64,000 nucleotides of DNA from assembly GCA_937927915.1 (NCBI GenBank), contig CALGKB010000001.1, positions 1-64,000 on the forward strand, read 5' to 3'. The stretch comes from an uncultured Pseudanabaenaceae cyanobacterium (GTDB lineage Bacteria > Cyanobacteriota > Cyanobacteriia > Pseudanabaenales > Pseudanabaenaceae). Both the position numbers and the translations under genes were made by a program. The stretch's first letter is position 1; the number at the start of each line of letters is the position of its first letter. Below are positions 10,626-19,974 of this stretch, one piece after another. The notes under the pieces are model-generated. The model was not told the DNA's origin. It made no database searches and worked only from the letters and a program-made list of their open reading frames with translations.

Positions 10626-11300
10626 ATGCAAAGAGTTGGTTTTCTGCTTTCGGTTGTGGGAGCTTTGAGTAGTCCTGCTGTTACTTTTGCCCAACCTGCC
10701 CCGGAAATTTGGACAGTGACTAGTCCCCTCACTCTATCCCAAACAGAGTGTATTCGCCAGGCTAATGTGTCTCTGCAGGCGCAACGGTGGAGTATTACTT
10801 GGACAGATGGCAATTCGACTAATGGCAGAGCGAATAATTACACTGCCCACATTTTATGTAATGCGCGGGACCGCGTAGTGACCTTTAGTGTAGCTGGACC
10901 TTCCCGTGCCCGGGCCCGCAGTCTGGCGGAGAGTTTGTACCGGGGCAATAATGTATGGCAAGGTAGTAGTGCTATCGCTCCCATCCAACCGCAACCACCC
11001 ACTGTTAGCACCTTTGATGAAAAGTTTTACTTGGAGAACAATCCAGATGTGGCAGAGGCAGTGAGGAATAGGGTGTTTCCCAGTGCTATTGCCCACTACA
11101 ACGAGTTTGGTATAAAAGAAGGGCGGGCACCCCGCTTTGATGAGGAATACTATCTCTCTCGCAATCCAGATGTGGCTAGGGCAGTGCGCAGGGGACAATT
11201 CCGTAATGGGCGGGAACATTGGGAGCGCCTTGGCAAATTTGAAGGTCGTCCTGGCGGCGTGGGTACGCTGGGGCAACCCCCTGGTCAACTGTCGAATTAG
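10626..11300 (+). CDS. secreted protein with two NPDV repeats
   Basis: A 224-residue protein with a clear signal peptide (VGFLLSVVGALSSPAVTFA, cleavage after AQ). Residues about 25-120 form an uncharacterised region with two cysteines about 32 residues apart. The C-terminal part holds two copies of a roughly 45-residue repeat: FDEKFYLENNPDVAEAV...HYNEFGIKEGRAPR and FDEEYYLSRNPDVARAV...HWERLGKFEGRPGG. Repeats of this kind occur in exported bacterial proteins, often with surface or calcium-binding domains; their role is not known to me. A TTG six codons upstream is in frame but the ATG at 10626 directly precedes the basic and hydrophobic signal, so I prefer it. Confidence 0.75.
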   Translation: MQRVGFLLSVVGALSSPAVTFAQPAPEIWTVTSPLTLSQTECIRQANVSLQAQRWSITWTDGNSTNGRANNYTAHILCNARDRVVTFSVAGPSRARARSLAESLYRGNNVWQGSSAIAPIQPQPPTVSTFDEKFYLENNPDVAEAVRNRVFPSAIAHYNEFGIKEGRAPRFDEEYYLSRNPDVARAVRRGQFRNGREHWERLGKFEGRPGGVGTLGQPPGQLSN

Positions 11301-11309
11301 GAGTCGGTC

Positions 11310-12089
11310 ATGCTAACTAAGCCTGAATCTACATTGATAACGCGCTCTAGTCCTGGGGTTCAGGCTTTACTGCGACTAGAAAATGTCACCAAGGTCTACG
11401 GCACGGGTGAGGCACAGGTGACAGCTCTGGCGGGGGTCAGTTTGGCGGTCACGGCGGGGGAGTACTGCGCGATCATGGGTCCTTCGGGGTCGGGAAAATC
11501 GACGGCGATGAACATCATTGGCTGTCTCGATCGTCCTACCTCTGGGGCTTACTTTTTAGCGGGGGAAGATGTGTCCCAACTCTCAGAAGCAGAATTGGCG
11601 GTCATTCGCAATCGCAAGATCGGGTTTGTCTTTCAGCAATTCCATCTCTTACCGCAGTTGACGGCGTTGGAAAATGTCGTTTTGCCCATGATTTATGCGG
11701 GCGTAAAACCGAAAGAACGGCAGGAGCGGGCAATCGCAGCGTTAGAACAGATGGGCTTGGGGCATCGTCTCTACAACCGTCCTAATCAGCTATCGGGGGG
11801 ACAGCAACAACGGGTAGCGATCGCTAGGGCAATTGTTAATCGACCTTTATTGCTGTTAGCGGATGAACCGACAGGAGCATTGGATACGCGCACCACAGAG
11901 GAAATCCTCCGCATTTTTCAGGAGCTAAACCAACAGGGAATGACGATCGTTTTGGTTACCCATGAACCTACTGTTGCTAAAAGAGCCGATCGTATTATTT
12001 GGTTTCAAGATGGTAAAGTAACTAATGACCATTTACGTCCTTCTGATTTGGGTAACGTTCTGTCCTGGGGTGAGGCTAGTCAACCTTGA
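11310..12089 (+). CDS. ABC transporter ATP-binding protein (MacB/LolD type)
   Basis: A 259-residue ATPase. Walker [10 protein letters not shown] lies near residue 58, the Q-loop near FQQFHLL (about 109), signature LSGGQQQR near 160, Walker [14 protein letters not shown] near 182 and the H-loop VTHEP near 215. The phrase [13 protein letters not shown] marks the MacB/LolD branch, which drives FtsX-like permeases in lipoprotein release or mechanotransmission. No permease lies beside it. It starts nine bases after the NPDV protein and its stop overlaps the TTG start of the next gene, so the three may be co-transcribed. Confidence 0.88.
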   Translation: MLTKPESTLITRSSPGVQALLRLENVTKVYGTGEAQVTALAGVSLAVTAGEYCAIMGPSGSGKSTAMNIIGCLDRPTSGAYFLAGEDVSQLSEAELAVIRNRKIGFVFQQFHLLPQLTALENVVLPMIYAGVKPKERQERAIAALEQMGLGHRLYNRPNQLSGGQQQRVAIARAIVNRPLLLLADEPTGALDTRTTEEILRIFQELNQQGMTIVLVTHEPTVAKRADRIIWFQDGKVTNDHLRPSDLGNVLSWGEASQP

Positions 12090-13345
12090 GCTTTCGTAAT
12101 TTTTTCAGTCCTGGGCAACAGGAAGTAATTAGTCAATTGAGTAATTTAGCCCCCGATCGTTTATATGCGGTGGGGGGAATTGTGCGGGATTATTTACTGG
12201 GAACCCCCCCTGTGCCGACGGACATTGATTTGATGGTGGAAGGAGATTGTATTGAGGTGGCAAGGGCACTCCATCGCCTCTATCCCCACACGAAATTGCA
12301 GACTTTTTCTAAGTTTTTGACCGCTGAGTTAGTATTTCCTGAATTTGTCCTAGACATTGCCAGTGCCCGCCGCGAATTCTATCCCTATCCAGGGGCTAAT
12401 CCCCAGGTGAGTGCCTGCAGTTTGGAGGAGGATTTACAGCGCCGTGATTTTACTGTCAATGCCTTAGTCATTCCTATCAAACCAAATTTTGCTGTAACTA
12501 CGGGGGAAATTATCGATCGGTTTCAAGGTCTCGCTGACTTAGAAAAAAGGTTAATCAGACCTATCAAAGCAGGGACATTTGTGGAAGACCCCAGGCGCAT
12601 TTTTCGGGCGATTAGATTTGCTGTGAAGTTAAACTTTGCTCTTGCTCCAGAGACAGTACAAGAGATTACAGACACGATCGCCAGCAACATTCACACGGAC
12701 TTGGGGGGCAGTCGCCTGCGGTCGGAATTATTATACATCCTAGATGCCAGTTTCTTCCCCTCTCGCTCGGTAATCATGCTGGAAAAATTAGATAGTTTTA
12801 ATGCCCTTAGTTGTATTCATCATCAGTTACACTTACCTGCTAACTTAGCAATTCTCTTCCGACGATTACAGCGTTGGCACAAGTATTTTTTACCCCACTA
12901 CAATCGCCAGGAATTAGCCCTAGAGTTATTAGCTAGTAATTTGCCCGTAACGGCAGCAATAAAAGCAGATTTAATTAGGGGTGATGCCATTAAACATTTA
13001 ACGCAACTGTCCCAACTTTTGTCTGAGTTACCATCTTTAGTAAATGGAGCACCCAGTCGGATTTTTAATCGCCTAGAAACCTATGAGTTAGCTACTCTTG
13101 TCTTGGCGGGGGTGTTAAGTCCCTATCGTTCTGTTATCTGGCAATTCCTCACGCGTTGGCGCCATTTTTCTCCCCTAGTTACAGGGCATGACCTACAGAA
13201 ATGGGGCTGTCCCAGGGGTAAAATGATCGGTTTGTTTCTAAAAGAATTGCGATCGTTGCAGTTAGATGGCAAACTTAATTCCTACGCAGAAGCAGAATAT
13301 CTGGTTAAGAATTGGTTACGGGAAAAGGCAGCGATTAGCCCCTAG
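12086..13345 (+). CDS. cca: CCA tRNA nucleotidyltransferase (class II)
   Basis: A 419-residue enzyme of the polymerase-beta superfamily that adds or repairs the 3' CCA of tRNAs. Catalytic motif VGGIVRDYLLG with DIDLMVEGD (residues 28-52), then RRDFTVNAL (about 127) and EDPRRIFRAIRFAVKL (about 169), which bind the nucleotide. Poly(A) polymerases share these motifs, and cyanobacteria may use more than one family member, so A-adding activity cannot be excluded. Translation starts at a TTG overlapping the preceding stop (TTGA); no ATG fits the conserved N-terminus. The tRNA-Pro in this window lacks an encoded CCA and needs such an enzyme. Confidence 0.88.
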   Translation: MSFRNFFSPGQQEVISQLSNLAPDRLYAVGGIVRDYLLGTPPVPTDIDLMVEGDCIEVARALHRLYPHTKLQTFSKFLTAELVFPEFVLDIASARREFYPYPGANPQVSACSLEEDLQRRDFTVNALVIPIKPNFAVTTGEIIDRFQGLADLEKRLIRPIKAGTFVEDPRRIFRAIRFAVKLNFALAPETVQEITDTIASNIHTDLGGSRLRSELLYILDASFFPSRSVIMLEKLDSFNALSCIHHQLHLPANLAILFRRLQRWHKYFLPHYNRQELALELLASNLPVTAAIKADLIRGDAIKHLTQLSQLLSELPSLVNGAPSRIFNRLETYELATLVLAGVLSPYRSVIWQFLTRWRHFSPLVTGHDLQKWGCPRGKMIGLFLKELRSLQLDGKLNSYAEAEYLVKNWLREKAAISP

Positions 13346-13569
13346 AGCCAATAGGGGTGAAATATGAGATGGTACCGACCGTTTTTACGGCAATTACAGG
13401 AGCGACAGAGAGTTTGCAGGTTACTGCTGTCATTGGTGCCGCCTTTAGCTAAGGGGATAATGTGGTCGATAGTGAGATTTTGGGTACTGCCACAACTACA
13501 ACAGCGATAACCATCCCTTTGACAGACATATTCCCGCACTGCTGCAGGGATCGGTACTCTCTTAGTCAT
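13342..13569 (-). CDS. small HNH endonuclease
   Basis: A 75-residue HNH nuclease: two CxxC pairs for zinc (CCSC and CRSC) flank the motif DHIIPLAKGG followed by NDSSNLQTLC. It resembles the free-standing small HNH proteins common in cyanobacteria, whose targets are mostly unknown. The ATG at 13569 is preferred to a TTG two codons upstream. It overlaps the convergent cca gene by four bases and directly follows decayed DNA, so it may be a survivor of an inserted block. Confidence 0.85.
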   Translation of the reverse strand: MTKRVPIPAAVREYVCQRDGYRCCSCGSTQNLTIDHIIPLAKGGTNDSSNLQTLCRSCNCRKNGRYHLIFHPYWL

Positions 13570-13835
13570 TCCCAATTTCGTAACTCATCCCAGGGAGATT
13601 CAAACTCAACTTTAACTCTAATCTACCCTCCCTCCACTCTAACTGTCCTACCTGCAACACTTCACCAAATAATGCTTTTGCAGAGAAATACAAAGGGGTT
13701 TGCCAATCATCTGCCAAATTAGTAAATAATAGGGGTCTTTTTTCCTCCGGCAAATAGTGGATAATTGCTTCTGTCTTGAATCAATTGGTGTAACAAAGGT
13801 GTATCCTGCAGGATGCGCATATAGTTACGGAAAGA
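13562..13835 (-). pseudogene. C-terminal remnant of an unidentified gene
   Basis: Read on the minus strand, pieces can be joined across a frameshift near 13760-13780: SSFRNYMRILQDTPLLHQLI, then EAIIHYLPEEKRPLLF and NLADDWQTPLYFSAKALFGE, ending LPGMSYEIGND. The protein-like quality is good but I do not recognise the family. It may be the end of the dynamin-like gene or a separate gene; the broken frame and missing start show that it is not functional as it stands. Confidence 0.5.
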
Positions 13836-14420
13836 GCTAGGCAAATTGCGGTGTTTCTTCTTTCCCCCCTTCCCCCTTCACACTTTCGGCAAATATAGAA
13901 TCCCAACCAAACCGATCGTGATAGCTGGTGTTCTGCACTAACTTGCCGTGGAAGCCCAAAAGAGCACTACCTATCTGAATGACGGAAGTCAGTGTTAATT
14001 AGTCTTTCTAAACCCTGTCCGCGCTATGTATTATACCAGGTTTCATCAATAGGGTTGAAAACATAAAACACCCGCTCGCGAATATTGGGGTTAGCCTTGG
14101 TGCGTTCTAAAAGTTGAGTTGCTGGCGCAGTCAATTCCCCTGCCGCTGCCGGTTTGAGCACACAGACAACTGTAGATACATCGGGGTCTTCTATCTTCTT
14201 ACAAGTGATCTCCCCATCCTCTTTCACAGGGACATCAATACCAGGCCATCTTCTAGGAGGGGATCATAGCAGTAGTATTCTATTTTCTTGAGGACAGAAC
14301 TGTTGACACCACAGGTCTAAAATGGCTTGGGTGTGTTCCCCTAAGTTCTCACAGGCAGGGACAAGTAGCCATAACTACAATCTTTCCAGTCTACAAAGAC
14401 CTTAGCGCTTTCTCTAATCA
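13836..14420 (-). pseudogene. decayed dynamin-family GTPase
   Basis: Several minus-strand pieces in different frames together resemble the GTPase domain of cyanobacterial dynamin-like proteins: YYCYDPLLEDGLVL, then PGIDVPVKEDGEITCKKIED (the G3 region DxPG reads WPG), VLKPAAAGELTAPATQLLER, VFYVFNPIDETWYNT (G4-like NxxD), TDFRHSDR, and LLGFHGKLVQNTSYHDRFGW. Stops and frameshifts separate them and the N-terminal P-loop is missing. Bacterial dynamins remodel membranes; this copy is inactive. The longest surviving open piece is 14024-14227. Confidence 0.65.
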
Positions 14421-15586
14421 TTGTCAATTAAAAAATTCTGTAATCGATCGATAACTACTTGCAGTTTTTCCACGGGATGGACTAACGCAAATCTGACAAA
14501 ACCTTCCCCTGCCTTGCCAAAACCTGACCCTGGGGATAGAGCGATTCCCTGTTCATAAATTAACCTTTGACAAAACTGCATAGAATTGGGGTGGGGAATT
14601 TTTGCCCATAGGTACATAGTTGCCTGGGGTTTCTCTACTTGCCAGCCCAAGGAATTAAGGGCAGTTACCATAAAATCCCGCCGCCTTTGAAACTCCTCTA
14701 CCGATTGTTTGACTATAGTTTCATCACTGGCTAGAGCGGTAATTGCTCCCCGCAAAATACCCTGGTATTGATTAAAATCCACCACGGCTTTAATCTGTCT
14801 GAGGGCACTAATTAACTGCCGATTGCCAATGGCAAAGCCCACTCGGAATCCCCCCATGTTGTAGGACTTGGAGAGGGTAAAAAACTCGATCGTGACTGTT
14901 TTTTCAGGGTCAGCTTGTAGCATCGCAGGGGCAACATAGCCATCAAAGACAATGTCCATGTAGGGGAAGTCGTGGATGAGCCACAAGCCGTGGCGTTGAC
15001 AAAATTGCACCACCGATCGGAAGAAATCTAAATTAGCCACAGCGGTAGTGGGGTTGTGGGGATAACTCAAAATCATCAATTTTGCCTGGGAGAGGACAGC
15101 AGCAGGAATGGCAGCCAAATCGGGTAGGTAGCCCAGATCAGCCCGCAGAGGCATTCCCCAGGGCAGTCCACTAGCTAAGTAGACGCCGCCATAGTGGGAA
15201 GGATAGCCAGGGTCCTGCAGGAGAGCATAGTCCCCAGGATTAAGCAGAGCTAAAGGTAAGTGGGCTGTCCCCTCCTGAGAGCCAATTAGGGGCAATACCT
15301 CGGTTTCCGGGTCAACGGCAATGCCAAAGCGCCTGCCAAACCACCCCGCCACTGCCTCCCGAAACTGCCGCGTCTGTCCAAACAACACGTAACCGTGGGT
15401 ACTACTGTCCTGGAGAGCCTGCGCGATCGCTGCCAAAATGACAGGATGGGTAGGTAAATCGGCGGAACCGAGGGAGAGGTCAATCAAAGGCTTCCCCTGC
15501 CGCAATACCTCCTGCTTTACCCGATCGATCGTGGCAAAGACATTTCCTCCCAAAAATTCCAGGCGATCGGCAAACAACTTCCCCAT
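14414..15586 (-). CDS. class I/II PLP-dependent aminotransferase (LL-DAP aminotransferase-like)
   Basis: A 390-residue fold-type I aminotransferase. PLP lysine is in FFTLSKSYNMGGFRVGF (about residue 240); other signatures are SLGSADLPTHP near 40, GSQEGTAHLPLALLNPGD near 103, SYPHNPTTAVA near 175 and the C-terminal arginine region FVRFALVHP. It belongs to the group around succinyldiaminopimelate and LL-diaminopimelate aminotransferases, but substrate assignment by eye is unsafe; aspartate or aromatic amino acid transamination is possible. It diverges from clpC across 211 bases. Confidence 0.85.
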   Translation of the reverse strand: MGKLFADRLEFLGGNVFATIDRVKQEVLRQGKPLIDLSLGSADLPTHPVILAAIAQALQDSSTHGYVLFGQTRQFREAVAGWFGRRFGIAVDPETEVLPLIGSQEGTAHLPLALLNPGDYALLQDPGYPSHYGGVYLASGLPWGMPLRADLGYLPDLAAIPAAVLSQAKLMILSYPHNPTTAVANLDFFRSVVQFCQRHGLWLIHDFPYMDIVFDGYVAPAMLQADPEKTVTIEFFTLSKSYNMGGFRVGFAIGNRQLISALRQIKAVVDFNQYQGILRGAITALASDETIVKQSVEEFQRRRDFMVTALNSLGWQVEKPQATMYLWAKIPHPNSMQFCQRLIYEQGIALSPGSGFGKAGEGFVRFALVHPVEKLQVVIDRLQNFLIDND

Positions 15587-15797
15587 AAAAAATCAGCTAA
15601 TAGGCACGACAGTTCAGTATAAATCTTTACGTTTTCTAGCGCAGGAGATAGGTGAGTTAACTGCCATCTGTCCTAGGTATAGAGCACAGTCCCTGTTCAC
15701 AAAATTTAGTTTGCCCAGAGGGGTTTTCCGAACTACACCAACTATAAGATAACTATGTTACCATTACTCGTAACGCAGCAGGTTATGGAAAAACGCC

Positions 15798-18284
15798 ATG
15801 TTTGAACGCTTTACAGAAAAGGCTATAAAAGTCATCATGCTGGCTCAGGAAGAGGCGCGCCGGCTGGGGCACAATTTTGTGGGCACGGAGCAGATTCTCT
15901 TGGGCTTGATTGGAGAAGGTACTGGCGTTGCTGCCAAAGTCCTGAAGTCTATGGGGGTCAACCTCAAGGATGCCAGAATTGAAGTAGAAAAGATTATCGG
16001 ACGCGGTTCTGGATTTGTGGCGGTGGAAATCCCCTTTACTCCCAGAGCGAAACGAGTGTTGGAACTATCCCTGGAAGAGGCACGGCAACTTGGGCACAAC
16101 TACATCGGTACGGAACATCTCCTCTTAGGTCTGATTCGGGAAGGGGAAGGGGTAGCTGCCCGCGTCCTGGAGAATTTGGGCGTCGATTTAGGCAAGGTGC
16201 GCACCCAGGTCATCAGAATGCTAGGGGAGACAGCGGAGGTCTCCGTAGGGGGCAATAGCGGCAGAACCAAGACGCCCACACTGGATGAATTTGGCTCCAA
16301 TCTCACCCAACTGGCAGCGGAAGGTAAACTGGACCCTGTGGTGGGGCGGGAAAAGGAAATCGAGCGGGTGATTCAAATTCTCGGTCGCCGTACCAAGAAT
16401 AACCCTGTCCTCATAGGTGAACCGGGGGTAGGTAAGACTGCCATTGCCGAAGGTCTAGCGCAACGCATTGCCAATAAGGATGTCCCTGACATTCTGGAAG
16501 ATAAGCGGGTGGTCACCCTGGACATCGGTCTGTTGGTAGCGGGCACCAAGTACAGAGGGGAGTTTGAAGAGCGCCTAAAGAAGATCATGGATGAAATCCG
16601 ATCGGCGGGGAATGTCATCCTGGTCATTGATGAGGTGCACACTCTGATTGGGGCGGGGGCTGCCGAAGGGGCTATCGATGCCGCTAATATCCTCAAGCCT
16701 GCCTTGGCACGGGGAGAACTGCAGTGCATTGGTGCTACCACTCTAGATGAGTACCGCAAGCACATCGAGCGGGATGCTGCCCTAGAACGCCGTTTCCAAC
16801 CAGTGATGGTGGGCGAACCTTCCGTAGAAGAAACTATTGAAATTCTCTTTGGTCTGCGGGAGCGCTACGAACAACACCACAAGCTCAAAATCTCCGATGC
16901 TGCTCTGGTGGCTGCTGCCCAACTCTCGGACCGCTACATCTCCGATCGTTATCTGCCTGACAAAGCGATCGACCTCATCGATGAAGCCAGCTCCCGTGTA
17001 CGTTTGATCAACTCCCAACTACCCCCTGCGGCTAAGGAGTTAGACAAAGAGCTGCGCAAGGTGATGAAGGAGAAAGACGAAGCGGTGCGGGCGCAGGATT
17101 TTGAGCGGGCAGGGGCACTGCGGGACAGGGAGATTGAGATCAAGCAACAGATTCGGGCAATTACCCAGGCGAAGAAGGCAGAAGCAGCACAGTCCGATGT
17201 CACCCCCGTGGTAACAGAGGAGGACATTGCCTACATTGTCAGCTCCTGGACTGGTATCCATGTCAACAAACTCACGGAGTCGGAGTCTGCCATGCTCCTG
17301 CAAATGGAGGATACACTGCACAAGCGGGTGATTGGTCAGGACGAAGCGGTAAAAGCTATCTCCCGTGCTATCCGCCGTGCCCGTGTGGGTCTCAAGAATC
17401 CCAACCGTCCCATTGCCAGCTTTATCTTTTCTGGTCCGACGGGGGTAGGGAAGACGGAGTTGACCAAGGCATTGGCTGCCTACTTCTTTGGCTCCGAGGA
17501 AGCTATGATCCGTTTGGATATGTCGGAGTACATGGAACGCCACACGGTGTCCAAGCTGATCGGGTCTCCCCCTGGCTATGTGGGTTACAACGAAGGGGGG
17601 CAGTTGACGGAGGCTGTGCGCCGCCGACCCTACACGGTGGTTCTCTTTGATGAAATTGAAAAGGCTCACCCGGATGTGTTCAACCTCCTTCTGCAAATCC
17701 TGGAAGATGGGCGCTTGACGGATTCCAAGGGGAGAACGATCGATTTCAAGAACACCTTGATCGTGATGACCTCCAACATCGGTTCTAAGGTGATTGAGAA
17801 AGGGGGTGGCGGTCTAGGGTTTGAGTTCTCGGAAAACGAGGAGGAATCCCACTACAATCGCATTCGCTCCCTGGTCAACGAGGAACTGAAGAACTACTTC
17901 CGTCCTGAATTCCTCAACCGCGTGGATGAGATTATCGTCTTCCGTCAACTGACGGTGGATGAAGTCAAACAGATTGCCGAACTGATGCTCTCGGAAGTCT
18001 ACAAGCGGATGGCAGAAAAGGGCATCACTCTCACAGTGACAGAGCGGTTCAAGGACTTGCTGGTAAGGGAAGGCTACAATCCCAGCTACGGTGCACGTCC
18101 ATTACGGCGGGCTATCATGCGTCTGCTGGAGGACTCCTTGGCAGAGGAAATTCTCACGGGCAAGGTAGTGGAAGGTGCCACTGTCGTAGTAGATGTGGAT
18201 GATGACGGCAAGGTCTTCGTTACCAGTGAGAAGAAGGCGGTGGAAGGTTCCGATAACAATCTGCAACTGCTTCCCTCTGCTTAG
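15798..18284 (+). CDS. clpC: AAA+ unfoldase ClpC
   Basis: An 828-residue Hsp100 protein that feeds substrates to ClpP. Order: N-terminal double Clp repeat ([20 protein letters not shown] and [20 protein letters not shown], 1-145), first ATPase with GEPGVGKTA (about 208) and [11 protein letters not shown], middle coiled coil with a UVR-like segment ([18 protein letters not shown], about 430), and second ATPase with GPTGVGKTE (about 547) and ending near [18 protein letters not shown]. Length and UVR segment separate ClpC from ClpB. ClpC is essential in studied cyanobacteria. A strong terminator follows directly. Confidence 0.97.
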   Translation: MFERFTEKAIKVIMLAQEEARRLGHNFVGTEQILLGLIGEGTGVAAKVLKSMGVNLKDARIEVEKIIGRGSGFVAVEIPFTPRAKRVLELSLEEARQLGHNYIGTEHLLLGLIREGEGVAARVLENLGVDLGKVRTQVIRMLGETAEVSVGGNSGRTKTPTLDEFGSNLTQLAAEGKLDPVVGREKEIERVIQILGRRTKNNPVLIGEPGVGKTAIAEGLAQRIANKDVPDILEDKRVVTLDIGLLVAGTKYRGEFEERLKKIMDEIRSAGNVILVIDEVHTLIGAGAAEGAIDAANILKPALARGELQCIGATTLDEYRKHIERDAALERRFQPVMVGEPSVEETIEILFGLRERYEQHHKLKISDAALVAAAQLSDRYISDRYLPDKAIDLIDEASSRVRLINSQLPPAAKELDKELRKVMKEKDEAVRAQDFERAGALRDREIEIKQQIRAITQAKKAEAAQSDVTPVVTEEDIAYIVSSWTGIHVNKLTESESAMLLQMEDTLHKRVIGQDEAVKAISRAIRRARVGLKNPNRPIASFIFSGPTGVGKTELTKALAAYFFGSEEAMIRLDMSEYMERHTVSKLIGSPPGYVGYNEGGQLTEAVRRRPYTVVLFDEIEKAHPDVFNLLLQILEDGRLTDSKGRTIDFKNTLIVMTSNIGSKVIEKGGGGLGFEFSENEEESHYNRIRSLVNEELKNYFRPEFLNRVDEIIVFRQLTVDEVKQIAELMLSEVYKRMAEKGITLTVTERFKDLLVREGYNPSYGARPLRRAIMRLLEDSLAEEILTGKVVEGATVVVDVDDDGKVFVTSEKKAVEGSDNNLQLLPSA

Positions 18285-18305
18285 TTGACTTCCTGTGGCA
18301 GTGTT

Positions 18306-18338
18306 GATCGATCGGGCATACCGATCGGTCTTTTTTTT
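18306..18338 (+). terminator. rho-independent terminator of clpC
   Basis: GATCGATCGG-GCATA-CCGATCGGTC followed by eight T residues. The 10-bp stem has one G-T wobble and lies 22 bases after the clpC stop. The stem is built around two CGATCG/GATCGG words, the oligomer enriched throughout this genome. Confidence 0.85.
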
Positions 18339-18356
18339 ACAACTCTCACTAACTCA

Positions 18357-18773
18357 CTATGGAATAGCACAGGCAGGGGCTATTTGGGGATGAATGTGGG
18401 AGTAATTTTCATTCCCGATGTAGTTTGGCTGCCGAAAGAGAAATATCAACGCCTCTTAGATGATAAAGGACATCTGCGCCCAGGGGTAGAAAACGCCAGA
18501 CGCGATCGGTAGGTGAAGTTAAAACTCTATTCTGGGCGTGGCGTGTTGGAATATTGGATAGCCGATTAGCAGAACAAACAGATAGAAATTTATAGAAGAG
18601 AGGGAGGGGCACTGCAACTAGCCATGACCCTGTACAGCAACGATATACTCACTTCCCCCCTCTTGACTGACAGAGTGAATGGACTGGTAACTACGATCGT
18701 AGCGGGGGCTTCTGCTGTCGTCATTCTCTCTCCCCTTAGTCGGCTGGTGGTGCGCTCCCTAGGTTTGGATTAA
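18357..18773 (+). pseudogene. decayed Uma2-family (DUF820) gene
   Basis: One continuous frame carries the Uma2 pattern through two in-frame TAG codons (18510 and 18567): VGVIFIPDVVWLPKEKYQRL, DDKGHLR-PGVENARRDR, stop, VKLKLYSGRGVLEYWIAD, stop, QNKQIEIYRREGGALQLAMT, LYSNDILTSPLL. About ten residues expected between HLR and PGVEN (normally GAPELVVEVLS, part of the nuclease core) are missing, so an internal deletion is combined with nonsense mutations. The last 49 codons from 18624 remain an open frame with ATG and a hydrophobic end, but the homology shows this is only the tail of the dead gene. It overlaps the convergent amidohydrolase by four bases. Confidence 0.82.
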
Positions 18774-19972
18774 ATCAGTCTGCCCTTCCTAATTACCTGC
18801 CGATCGCTCTGGGGACGAGAGAGTAGTTCACCATAGGTGCGACTGCTAAACAAAATCATATCGGCAGCACTGCCAGGGGCAATTAGACCAGGTTCTATAC
18901 CCATGATACGCGCAGGAGTGGTAGTGATACAAGGTAGCCAGTGGTGATAGGGGTTGTCTAAATGTCCGATCAGCGTAGCAGTAGCAAAAATTTGTAGCAA
19001 GTCGTGGTCACCAAGGGGGTAAAAAGCATCACGGCAGTTATCGTGACCAATAGCAACAGGAATACCTGCTTGGTCTAGTTCGTGAATCAGAGTGATCCCC
19101 CGCCAGCGGGGCGTGCGCTTTGCCTGCCGGTCTTGCAGGTAGAGATTACACGTCGGTAAAGAGATAATACTGATACCCGCTGCTTTAACTAAATCGATCG
19201 TTTGTTTTACTACCTCTTCCGGTTGCAGAGCTAGGCTACAGCAGTGTCCACAGGTCACAGGATAGGAGAACTGATGTCTAATTACTGCTTCTGCTACTGC
19301 TTTCAAACATTGGGAGTGGGGGTCATTTGTTTCGTCCACATGAAAATCCAGGGCTAGGTGTCTGTCTTTTGCTAGTGTCAACACCCGATCGAGGTGTGCC
19401 GGTAGGTCAGGATTGGCATAGGCTACGCCGCCCAGAACTCCCCCCAGCTGTGCAAAAGTGTCAGCAACTTTTTCCCCATACTCATCCAAGAAGAGGTCTA
19501 AACTGATCAGCGAAACTGCTTGCAAGGTCATCCGATCGCCCCAAGCCTGTTGCAGTTCCTGGAATACACCTACAGAAATTGCCAATTGTCCAGGGGGTAC
19601 GTCTAAATGGGTGCGGAGGGCACGGGTGCCATGGCGATAACTGCGTTCTAGGGCAAACTCCATGCGTTGATAGAGGTCTGCTGCTGTCCAGTGGATACGG
19701 TCTGCGGCTAGGGCGGTTAACGCCCCAGTAAAAGTACCATCGGGGTTAGGTGCCCGCTCCCAAGTGTATGCCTTATCGAGGTGGGTGTGGCAGTCCACAA
19801 AACAGGGCAATACAATGCCTCCCTCTAAATCCCAGTCCTCAGGGTGCATAGGAGCAGGGGGTAAGGCAGGTTGGACAGCGATAATCCGATCTTTTTCTAT
19901 GGCAATATCCACCAGACCCTCGTAGGGCTGCCCTAGGAAAGGGGGGGGCACATGGGCACGGCGTAACCACAT
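18770..19972 (-). CDS. cytosine deaminase-like amidohydrolase
   Basis: A 400-residue metal-dependent amidohydrolase. Metal-site motifs in order: VDCHTHLDKAYTW (about 57-69), LDFHVDETNDP (about 207), TCGHCCSLA (about 239) and AIGHDNCRDAFYPLGDHDLL (about 310), the layout of the CodA-type cytosine deaminase group. These deaminate cytosine or related cyclic amides; the precise substrate is uncertain. The Crp/Fnr gene ends two bases upstream on the same strand, so the pair is probably one transcript. Confidence 0.85.
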   Translation of the reverse strand: MWLRRAHVPPPFLGQPYEGLVDIAIEKDRIIAVQPALPPAPMHPEDWDLEGGIVLPCFVDCHTHLDKAYTWERAPNPDGTFTGALTALAADRIHWTAADLYQRMEFALERSYRHGTRALRTHLDVPPGQLAISVGVFQELQQAWGDRMTLQAVSLISLDLFLDEYGEKVADTFAQLGGVLGGVAYANPDLPAHLDRVLTLAKDRHLALDFHVDETNDPHSQCLKAVAEAVIRHQFSYPVTCGHCCSLALQPEEVVKQTIDLVKAAGISIISLPTCNLYLQDRQAKRTPRWRGITLIHELDQAGIPVAIGHDNCRDAFYPLGDHDLLQIFATATLIGHLDNPYHHWLPCITTTPARIMGIEPGLIAPGSAADMILFSSRTYGELLSRPQSDRQVIRKGRLI

Positions 19973-19974
19973 CT

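Noticed and set aside
18285-18512. 75-codon frame starting directly after the clpC stop
   Set aside because: Its first part runs through the clpC terminator and has no similarity; only the part after about 18357 is meaningful, as Uma2 debris.
18624-18773. 49-codon small membrane protein with its own ATG
   Set aside because: It is in frame with and continues the similarity of the Uma2 pseudogene (LYSNDILTSPLL), so it is best read as its tail.
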